Assembly (NCBI GenBank): GCA_021794075.1
Contig: JAJYRM010000024.1
Location: 1-41,553, forward strand
Length of the DNA stretch: 41,553 nucleotides
Origin: Bacteroidota bacterium
GTDB taxonomy: Bacteria > Bacteroidota > Ignavibacteria > Kryptoniales > JAKASW01
Direction of reading: 5' to 3'
Shown: positions 35,180-41,553 of the stretch, one piece after another
Layout: each line of letters opens with the position of its first letter
Position numbering within the stretch: position 1 is the stretch's first letter
The notes under the pieces: model-generated
Told to the model about the DNA's origin: nothing
The model's input: only the letters and a program-made list of their open reading frames with translations
The model's database searches: none
Program-made: the position numbers and the translations under genes

Positions 35180-36562
35180 ATGGCACAATGGATGGGGCGG
35201 AACAAACCTGACAGAGATAGAACGTCAGAAAGAATCATAATAACAGGAGGGATAATCCTGCTACCCGAAGGGCTGAAGCGAGCTGACCTGGAGATTGTGG
35301 ATGGGGTGATTTCAACGATAGAAGCACACATTGTTCCTGACCACCCGTGCCAGATTGTGAACGCGGAAGGAAGATATATCCTTCCTGGGTTTATCGATAT
35401 CCACACCAACGGAATTGCCGGGTTTGATTTGACCAGCGGCGTGTATGATCGGCAAAAGAAGAGTTTCACTCTCAATGAAGAAGCTTATATATCAGGATTG
35501 GACCAGGCGCTAAGAGAGTATGCGAGACGAGGTACGACGCGCGTGGTCCTATCAAGCTTAGCTTCTCCTCTCGAGGAGTTGAAGCGGGCTTTCAGCTATG
35601 CACGCGCGTACAAGGCTAGACAAACGAATGCGCCATGGGAAAGTGTACTTGGTGGTCTTTATGTTGAGGGGACATTCATGAAGTTGTCCGAGTACAGTGG
35701 GGCGCATAATCCGGATTACTTTCATGAGCCATCGGAGCGACTGTTTGATGAACTTCAGGATGCGGCCGGCGGTCTCATCAGAATTGTCAATGTGGTTCCG
35801 GAGTGGGGCGAACCGGCATTGAGACTTATCCAACACATATCTTCACGTGGAATCGTTTGTGCGGCCGGGCATACTGGTGCTACTGGCTCTCAATACTGCT
35901 TGGCGAGAAAAAGTGGGACGAAGTTGGCGGTACACTTTCTCAACGGACCGACGGGGACTTCTTTTAAGTCTTTCGACGGTGGTGGCGCAGTGGAGAGTGT
36001 CTTGCGGGCTGATGATCTGTTTGTGGAGATAATCGCAGACGGTTACCACGTTGACAAGTCTTATGTATTGGACACGATCTCTAGAAAGGGCGTTGATCAA
36101 GTCGTTGTTATCACGGACAGCATGTTTACTGCAAATTTCCCTGACATGGATCAATTTAAGGTATACGGCGTGAGTGGGAAAGTTAGCGCTGACTGTAAAT
36201 TTGTAGAAGATGCAGACAAGCCAAATACGCTTTTTGGCAGTATGCTGACCATGGACGTTGCGTTCTCAAACATGATAAATTGGCTGACTGCTGGAGTGGA
36301 CGGCGTGTGGGTCAAAAGGCACGAGTCAATCGGATTGGATTCTGCTATTGCACGAGCATCCGAGATGTGCAGCAAGAATCCAGCAAGAGTTCTGGGTATA
36401 TTCGAACCTGCGTCGGTTTGTTACGATTCCAGTTTATCCGGATTCACGGGGAGCCTTGAATCGGGCAAATTGGCCGACCTGCTCATTGCCTCGCTTGAGC
36501 TATCCGAAGGGAAATACAGACTAAACGTAGAACGTGTATATGTCGGTGGGAAAATGATTTGA
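35180..36562 (+). CDS. nagA: N-acetylglucosamine-6-phosphate deacetylase-like protein
   Basis: 460 residues, somewhat longer than usual NagA (about 380). The amidohydrolase barrel has ILPGFIDIHTNGIAGFDL (His 75, Asn 77; E. coli NagA also lacks a full HxH here), GGLYVEGTF (Glu 163), CAAGHTGAT (His 231), LAVHFLNGPTG (His 252), VVITDSMFT (Asp 313, the catalytic Asp) and NTLFGSMLTMD. These match the metal site and catalytic residues of NagA, which removes acetate from GlcNAc-6-P in the cytoplasm. Several loops differ from the classic enzyme, so another N-acetyl-amino sugar phosphate is possible. nagB-like follows 70 bases later in the same direction, giving the usual two-step route to fructose-6-P. 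The ribosome site (GCAGGATC) is distant from the ATG. Confidence 0.85.
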   Translation: MAQWMGRNKPDRDRTSERIIITGGIILLPEGLKRADLEIVDGVISTIEAHIVPDHPCQIVNAEGRYILPGFIDIHTNGIAGFDLTSGVYDRQKKSFTLNEEAYISGLDQALREYARRGTTRVVLSSLASPLEELKRAFSYARAYKARQTNAPWESVLGGLYVEGTFMKLSEYSGAHNPDYFHEPSERLFDELQDAAGGLIRIVNVVPEWGEPALRLIQHISSRGIVCAAGHTGATGSQYCLARKSGTKLAVHFLNGPTGTSFKSFDGGGAVESVLRADDLFVEIIADGYHVDKSYVLDTISRKGVDQVVVITDSMFTANFPDMDQFKVYGVSGKVSADCKFVEDADKPNTLFGSMLTMDVAFSNMINWLTAGVDGVWVKRHESIGLDSAIARASEMCSKNPARVLGIFEPASVCYDSSLSGFTGSLESGKLADLLIASLELSEGKYRLNVERVYVGGKMI

Positions 36563-36632
36563 AAGCTTTTGCGAAAACAGAGACAGAGCCTATTTTAACC
36601 AATAGAATCAAAGTTGGAAAGGAAAAAGAGGA

Positions 36633-37430
36633 TTGAGTGACCCAATTTCAAATTTCAGCATCGATAGGTTGAAGGTCGAAGTCTATGCTGACCGCCGGTC
36701 GACGGGGAGGAATGCGGCGGTGGTGGTCAGAGACAGAATTGTGAAGCTTCTTTCTGGACAGGAGAACGTGCGAATAATATTTGCAGCGGGACCTTCACAG
36801 AACGAATTCCTGGAAGAGTTATCGCTCGTTAATGGAGTCGCTTGGTCGCGCGTTGTCGCGTTCCATATGGACGAATACGTCGGACTAAAGAGAAACTCGA
36901 ATGAGCTCTGGGGAAGTTACATGAAGGAGAAACTCTTCGGAAAATTGGATTTCAAAAAAGTTCACTACCTGGATCCTGAACCGCAGGAGCCTGAGGAGGA
37001 ATGCAAGAGGTATGCTGCACTTATAGAAGAAGCGCCGATTGATATAGTGTGTTTGGGGATCGGTGAGAATGGGCACATCGCATTCAACGACCCTGGCGTT
37101 GCGGACTTTAACGACCCCGAAACCATGAAAATTGTCAATTTGGACGAGATCTGCAGGCAGCAGCAAGTGCATGACGGCTGCTTCGCATCGGTGGAGCAGG
37201 TCCCGAGACAAGCGATGACTGTGACCGTCCCCCCGATGTTGTCCGCCAATTTCTTAAGCATAGTCGTCCCTGGCCCCGCGAAAGCGAAGGCCGTGCTTGA
37301 TACTCTGAAGGGAGAAATAACCACTTCCTGCCCGGCATCGATACTGCGGCGGCACAAAGACGCAGTGCTATTTCTCGATGTGCAATCTGCAGCGGAGGTA
37401 ATGCGGCAGGGAATAGCTACTCATCATTAG
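36633..37430 (+). CDS. nagB: Glucosamine-6-phosphate deaminase-like protein
   Basis: 265 residues from TTG 36633, with AAAGGAAAAAGAGG ahead; a nearby GTG is in another frame. NagB landmarks are IIFAAGPSQNEFLEEL, VVAFHMDEYVGL (Asp 80, the catalytic base position) and LGIGENGHIAFNDPG (His 148). At the site of the usual Asp in 'DGHIAFNEP' this has Asn 146, as in a subgroup of NagB-like proteins with ENGHIAFNDP. The enzyme turns glucosamine-6-P into fructose-6-P and ammonia in the cytoplasm. PPMLSANFLSIVVPGPAKAK and a late SILRRH segment complete the fold. It forms an operon-like pair with the nagA-like gene, under probable control of the ROK repressor upstream. Confidence 0.88.
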   Translation: MSDPISNFSIDRLKVEVYADRRSTGRNAAVVVRDRIVKLLSGQENVRIIFAAGPSQNEFLEELSLVNGVAWSRVVAFHMDEYVGLKRNSNELWGSYMKEKLFGKLDFKKVHYLDPEPQEPEEECKRYAALIEEAPIDIVCLGIGENGHIAFNDPGVADFNDPETMKIVNLDEICRQQQVHDGCFASVEQVPRQAMTVTVPPMLSANFLSIVVPGPAKAKAVLDTLKGEITTSCPASILRRHKDAVLFLDVQSAAEVMRQGIATHH

Positions 37431-38044
37431 TTCATGGGAAATTGATTCCTGGTCCTTTTGGAAGTTCGCGTTTGATTTCAGTCGTGAGCAGGCGATGTTA
37501 CCTGTCGTTTGCAAGGTTACTTGCCGATATTTACATGCGTTCAAAAATCATTATACATCCGGCCGATCATCTTCTTCTGAAATGACTCAGGCATAAGATC
37601 ATCCTTAACAAACTCTGGCGGTCTCAAAGGAAGATGGGTATCTCTAGATTGCTATGATCACCCAACTTTACTTGACTTTGAAATCAAAATGGATCGTTGG
37701 GAAGCTGTGAGCTTGGTTGGCGTATGGATGAATGCAATCGTTACAAAATGCAATGGGTAGAAGTTTTATCCTTTTGCGCCTTTCGATTTAAATAACCAGG
37801 TGATTCTATATGGGGATGAGCTCACAGGCGGGTCATTGAATATGTGCCCAAGTAGGAAAACCCCGCATATCATCAAGCTAAGCGCAACCCTGCATGCCCG
37901 AATTGCACTTCCGTGGACTATTTTTCGTGGACAGTCGTTGCCCTTCGACAGAAAGCCGGACGACGTCTTCAGTCCAAAGCTAGAAATGGGCTTTTTCACT
38001 TGGAATGCGAGAGTGATATTTAAAAAAAAGTTTTTAGAAATACC
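37431..38044. other. 610-base gap without recognisable genes
   Basis: Open frames on both strands are short or compositionally unlike proteins and lack ribosome sites. An A/T-rich tract (TTTAAAAAAAAGTTTTTAG, about 38020-38038) directly precedes the promoter at 38045 and may serve as an UP element. Confidence 0.45.
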
Positions 38045-38073
38045 TTGACAATAATTGAAGGATATTATATAAT
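38045..38073 (+). promoter_or_regulatory. Perfect-consensus sigma-70 promoter of the second receptor gene
   Basis: TTGACA (38045-38050), a 17-base spacer and TATAAT (38068-38073) match the consensus at all 12 positions, with an A/T-rich tract just upstream. Transcription should begin near 38080, leaving a leader of about 270 bases before ATG 38350. Confidence 0.75.
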
Positions 38074-38079
38074 TAGGCT

Positions 38080-38349
38080 CAAGTCCGAGTGAACCGTTAG
38101 TTGTGAACCAGAAGGAGCTCCTGTCACGAACGCGACGTACCAATACACAGCCCGCTCTAACCAAATAGCTCTTCAAGCAGTTCGAGGCTCGCATTTTCAG
38201 GACGCCTCGCGTGCCGCTAGCAAAACCTTCGATTTCTTTCCCAACCTCTTATCCTCTGAGCTTGCTGTTTTGGAGTCATCTAGCACGATGACAGCTCGGA
38301 AAGAATTGATAACCCCTTTCTCTTGGTTTCAAAATTTTAGGAGATACCC
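38080..38349 (+). promoter_or_regulatory. Long 5' leader of the second receptor gene
   Basis: About 270 transcribed, apparently noncoding bases. Visible pieces are the GGAGCTCC palindrome (near 38113), CGAGGC/GCCTCG pairing around a 19-base loop (about 38181-38211), and AGGAGA at 38339-38344 as ribosome site. No known riboswitch class could be recognised; its length suggests post-transcriptional control. Confidence 0.35.
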
Positions 38350-41280
38350 ATGCGCATGATTACTTCCTTATCGGGAGAAGTCTTATTAATCTTACTTTCC
38401 CTAACAACCGTTGCCATGGGAGCTGACTCAAGCATAAAGGGGCGCGTTACTGACTCCGTAACGGGTGAGCCGCTATATGGAGCTACCGTCTTTCTCGTAG
38501 GTACAAGTCTCGGGGCGGTTACCGGTTCACACGGTCGCTATCTGATCCCGAGCGTCCCACCCGGGACTTATGAGATGCGTACTACCTATATCGGGTACAG
38601 AAAAGTGGAAGAACAAATAACCGTCGCTTCAGCCGCCCAGCTAGTGCGGGATGTGAAATTGGTGGCTGTTGGCGTACACAAAAAGGGTGTCGTAGTGACC
38701 GCCCTTGCCAGCGGTCAGAATCAGGTCATCAACGAAGAGCTTGCATCAAACCAGATAATGAATGCTGTTTCAGCTAAGAGGATACAGGAGCTACCGGATC
38801 AAAATGCGGCCGAATCCGTGGGAAGACTTCCGGGCATATCTGTCTTGCGCAGTGGAGGGCAGGGGACGGAACTTGTCATTCGCGGGATGGCGCCACAATA
38901 CAACGAGATACAGATTGACGGAATTCAAATGGCATCATCCAATCCCACCGACCGAAGCATTGACCTGAGTGGGATCTCGTCAAACATGCTTGGAGGCATA
39001 AAGGTATTCAAAACCGTGACTCCCAACATGAATGCTGACGTAATGGGGGGAACGGTTGATTTCAGCTTGCGCGAAGCGCAAACAGGCCACTCCGGGGTCC
39101 CGACGATACATCTCCTTGCCCAGGGCGGTTACAAAAGCCTTTCTGATGCTTACAATAAATTCAACAACTACAAATATGCGGGGACGGCCGAAGAGAGGTT
39201 TTTCAATGACCGATTCGGGATTCTTGCTCAAGTCGATATTGAGCGTCAAAATCTAACTTCGAATGAATTAGGTGCCGCTTATAATCACCTCGGAAATAGT
39301 TTGACGCAATACATCACTACCGGTCTGACGTTGAGCGACATACCGAGGGATATCCAACGACGTAATGCTGCTCTAGTGATGGATTATCAACTCCATAATG
39401 GAAGCATTAAGTTCACGAATTTCCTAAGCTCTTCTCTGACTAGCGACATTACCAGGCAGCAGACATACGACGTGACTGATAATGAACTTATTTACTCGCT
39501 TTCCAATACTGGCGGCACCGGTCTGGATTTAATCAACGGATTGGAATTCAAGCAGTCTTTTTCCGCGTTTCATGTCGATGCCAAAGTGTCACAAGCGTAT
39601 TCGCAGAGCGGTGGTCCTTATTGGTCCGTGGGTTTCAGTCAGCTGTCAAATGCCGGCCTGTCGCCGTTCGACAATCAGGCCAATGTCAACCCGATACAGG
39701 TTCCCAAGGCCGCAACACCGGACTTGGCGAACACATTGCTGCAATCTCTGTATGCAGACAACTCATTCTCCAAGTCGCACGTCTGGTCGGGCTCTCTTGA
39801 CCTCGCCCAAGATGTCGCCTTTTCAAAATTGGTAAATGCAAAGATAGAGGTCGGTGGTATGTACAGGTATACTAACCGCTACTACGCTGTAAATGTCGCC
39901 GACGGCGGTGGTCTTCAGTTTGCCGGATCTGGAGTGGTCAATGATCTGATAATTAACATGTTCAATCTGCCGGCATCGGCCAAGTACCACATCCCCATAG
40001 GCGATTTCACCGACCCAAGCTACAACTACGGGAAATTCCTCGGTGGTACATATCAAATGACCGAGCCGCTGAATTACGGAGTCATATCCAGAATGATGGG
40101 AATGTTACAAGACAGCATTCAATATATCGCAAATAATAACGGTACCCAGGCCTTCAGCCACGATAATCTCAATTCGACAACAAACAATTACGTAGGGAAC
40201 GAGAACGAGTGGGCGACATACGCGATGGCGGTGATAAATGTTGGACCGGATTTGACCATACTGCCGGGAGTTCGCTATCAGGATCTTCGGACCACCTACA
40301 CCGGCGCTCGCGGCATAGAAAGTCGTAACGCGTTCTTGGTATATAACCACTACGATACAACCGCTGTCCAAAATCACGGCTACCTCCTCCCCGACATTTC
40401 TTTAAGATATAAACCGCTTTCGTGGTTCGATGTCAGGGTGTCGTATACCCATACATTGGCATATCCCTCCTACAGTTACATCATACCTAGAATTGACGTA
40501 GGCGTGGGGGCGATTTCCTGGAACAATTACAAACTGCTTCCGTCCCGCTCCACCAACTATGATATTGATTTCTCGGTTTACAATAACAATATCGTCGGTG
40601 GTCTTATCACGGTCGGTGGTTTCTGGAAGAATATTCGCGATCTGGCCTATCCCTGGACTTTCTTCGTCTCTGGGACACAGGCCCTTCAGTATTATCCCCA
40701 AAGTCTTCTCAGCTCGACAAGCCCGCCGTCCGGGACTTACCAGATCAACTCTACTATCAACGACTCGGATGTGATACATGATTATGGTATCGAACTCGAC
40801 TGGGAAACGCATTTCTGGTATTTGCCCGGGGTATTATCGGGTTTGGTCCTTGACGTCAATTACTCGCACATATTTTCCAAAGCGCAATATCCCTACTCTA
40901 TGGTCCAATCGAACGGACGTTCGATAGATTATGTCGACACTTCTTTCACGGACCGGCTCCTATACCAGCCGGACAACATCTTCAACCTCTCCCTCGGATT
41001 TAACTATGAAGCGTTCATGATCAGGGTGGCGTGGCTATATCAGGACAATATCTTCACGGGTCCCAATTTCTGGCCACAGCTCAGAAACTACACGGCTGCA
41101 TACAGTACATGGGATTTGGAATTTCAACAGGGACTCCCGTGGCACGGGCTGCAGTTGTACGGCGATATATACAATCTCAATGGCGCCAACAGCGTGAGCG
41201 TTATTCAAGGAGGCGGAGTACCGATATCCGAGTCTGATTATGGTGCGACAGCAGACCTGGGTCTCCGTTACCAATTTTAG
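38350..41280 (+). CDS. TonB-dependent outer-membrane receptor without STN domain
   Basis: 976 residues, ATG 38350 after AGGAGA. Signal peptide 1-24; carboxypeptidase-regulatory-like domain 27-110 (IKGRVTDSVTGEPLYGATVF); plug about 120-240 (DQNAAESVGRLPGISVLRSG, LVIRGMAPQYNEIQIDGIQM, SSNPTDRSIDLSGISSNMLG); barrel to the end, closing with GLRYQF, the terminal Phe being typical for outer-membrane barrels. It is a clear paralogue of the receptor at 3598, sharing long runs such as AYNKFNNYKY and ETHFWYLPGVLSGLVL, but lacks the STN signalling domain. No SusD gene follows; instead a secreted DOMON-like protein begins 83 bases later. A consensus promoter and long leader lie upstream, so it is probably separately and strongly expressed. 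Substrate: presumably an oligosaccharide of this locus. Confidence 0.93.
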   Translation: MRMITSLSGEVLLILLSLTTVAMGADSSIKGRVTDSVTGEPLYGATVFLVGTSLGAVTGSHGRYLIPSVPPGTYEMRTTYIGYRKVEEQITVASAAQLVRDVKLVAVGVHKKGVVVTALASGQNQVINEELASNQIMNAVSAKRIQELPDQNAAESVGRLPGISVLRSGGQGTELVIRGMAPQYNEIQIDGIQMASSNPTDRSIDLSGISSNMLGGIKVFKTVTPNMNADVMGGTVDFSLREAQTGHSGVPTIHLLAQGGYKSLSDAYNKFNNYKYAGTAEERFFNDRFGILAQVDIERQNLTSNELGAAYNHLGNSLTQYITTGLTLSDIPRDIQRRNAALVMDYQLHNGSIKFTNFLSSSLTSDITRQQTYDVTDNELIYSLSNTGGTGLDLINGLEFKQSFSAFHVDAKVSQAYSQSGGPYWSVGFSQLSNAGLSPFDNQANVNPIQVPKAATPDLANTLLQSLYADNSFSKSHVWSGSLDLAQDVAFSKLVNAKIEVGGMYRYTNRYYAVNVADGGGLQFAGSGVVNDLIINMFNLPASAKYHIPIGDFTDPSYNYGKFLGGTYQMTEPLNYGVISRMMGMLQDSIQYIANNNGTQAFSHDNLNSTTNNYVGNENEWATYAMAVINVGPDLTILPGVRYQDLRTTYTGARGIESRNAFLVYNHYDTTAVQNHGYLLPDISLRYKPLSWFDVRVSYTHTLAYPSYSYIIPRIDVGVGAISWNNYKLLPSRSTNYDIDFSVYNNNIVGGLITVGGFWKNIRDLAYPWTFFVSGTQALQYYPQSLLSSTSPPSGTYQINSTINDSDVIHDYGIELDWETHFWYLPGVLSGLVLDVNYSHIFSKAQYPYSMVQSNGRSIDYVDTSFTDRLLYQPDNIFNLSLGFNYEAFMIRVAWLYQDNIFTGPNFWPQLRNYTAAYSTWDLEFQQGLPWHGLQLYGDIYNLNGANSVSVIQGGGVPISESDYGATADLGLRYQF

Positions 41281-41309
41281 GCGACGGGTGAAAAGAGATA
41301 GAAATCTGG

Positions 41310-41336
41310 CATGCACTCTGCGAGAGCGGGTGCATG
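41310..41336 (+). terminator. Intercistronic hairpin between receptor and following gene
   Basis: CATGCAC (41310-41316) pairs with GTGCATG (41330-41336) around a 13-base loop that itself contains CTC/GAG. It sits between the receptor stop and the AAGGAG of the next gene. It may adjust the relative levels of the two proteins. Confidence 0.35.
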
Positions 41337-41363
41337 AGCTACCAATAATAAAGGAGATACATC

Positions 41364-41553
41364 GTGAAGACCAAACTTACCATCTCAGTGCTGGCTCTTC
41401 TATTTGTGGTACCAACGGCTTGGGCTCAAATTACTATCAACGGTAATTTCAGTGACTGGAAAGGGGTATCCCCTTACGTAACCAACAGTACAGCGAACAC
41501 GACATGGGGACCAAACGGCACATTCACCGCCGGTTACTACGTGGCGGGAGCCG
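41364..41553 (+). CDS. Secreted CBM9/DOMON-like protein, 3' end outside window
   Basis: GTG 41364, with AAGGAG eight bases before, opens a signal peptide (MKTKLTISVLALLFVVPTAW, cleavage after AQ) and continues ITINGNFSDWKGVSPYVTNS. An opening of 'I.i.G..sDW.gv.p' is typical of CBM9/DOMON-like carbohydrate-binding domains. 63 codons are seen. By analogy with the protein at 15352 it may carry a T9SS tail, but that is not visible. Its place directly behind a receptor suggests that it is the receptor's surface partner. Confidence 0.65.
   Translation, partial: MKTKLTISVLALLFVVPTAWAQITINGNFSDWKGVSPYVTNSTANTTWGPNGTFTAGYYVAGA

Noticed and set aside
37766-38194. 142-codon open frame on the minus strand
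   Set aside because: Overlaps the perfect-consensus promoter and leader, composition unlike a protein, no ribosome site.

Overview
The window (about 41.5 kb, moderate GC) looks like a carbohydrate-utilisation region from a member of the FCB superphylum. Three secreted proteins end in a type IX secretion (T9SS) sorting domain of the NYPNPFNPST...GxYxxxxDxxxxASGVYFYRL type. There are two very large TonB-dependent receptors with carboxypeptidase-regulatory N-domains, and sugar enzymes surround them. Promoters look like ordinary sigma-70 (TTGACA/17 bp/TATAAT or close) and most genes have good AAGGAG-type ribosome sites. This argues for an Ignavibacteria/Kryptonia-like lineage rather than classical Bacteroidia, which use a different promoter consensus and rarely use Shine-Dalgarno sites. 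The lineage is inference.

Layout. 2-208: C-terminal end of a GH94-type phosphorylase. 730-1722: LacI-family regulator flanked by two related operator-like palindromes. 1886-3484: L-fucose-isomerase-like gene interrupted by an in-frame TAA. 3598-8811: TonB-dependent receptor with an STN domain, then a T9SS-exported beta-helix protein. 9132-17238: GH172/DUF2961 enzyme, unclassified secreted alpha/alpha-barrel protein, GHL10 multidomain protein and a CBM9/DOMON-like protein, the last two with T9SS tails. 17663-19000: AmpG-like MFS permease.

19001-24720 is a scar region unrelated to sugar uptake. It holds an IS transposase remnant, two broken beta-propeller genes, a TonB-C lipoprotein, a secreted hypothetical protein, REP-like palindromes, a kelch lipoprotein and an IS256 transposase remnant fused to the broken end of the second propeller.

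24819-37430 returns to sugar metabolism: a divergent GH27 enzyme on the minus strand with a good promoter, an amidohydrolase-2 homologue that has lost metal ligands, a ROK repressor, two unclassified TIM-barrel secreted glycosidase-like genes (the second broken by an in-frame TGA where Trp is expected), then nagA-like and nagB-like genes for amino-sugar-phosphate catabolism. 38350-41553: a second TonB-dependent receptor behind a perfect-consensus promoter and a long leader, followed by the start of a secreted DOMON/CBM9-like protein.

Taken together: the two paralogous receptors probably import glycan fragments. T9SS-exported beta-rich proteins take the place where SusD would be expected (no SusD is present). 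Surface and periplasmic glycosidase-like proteins trim the glycan, an AmpG-like permease moves products across the inner membrane, and GH94/GH172/isomerase/NagA/NagB work in the cytoplasm under LacI and ROK control. The substrate is unknown; NagA/NagB point to an amino sugar and the isomerase and GH27/GH172 to additional branches. The two nonsense-interrupted genes and several IS remnants show that the locus is partly decaying. No tRNA, rRNA or CRISPR array was recognised.
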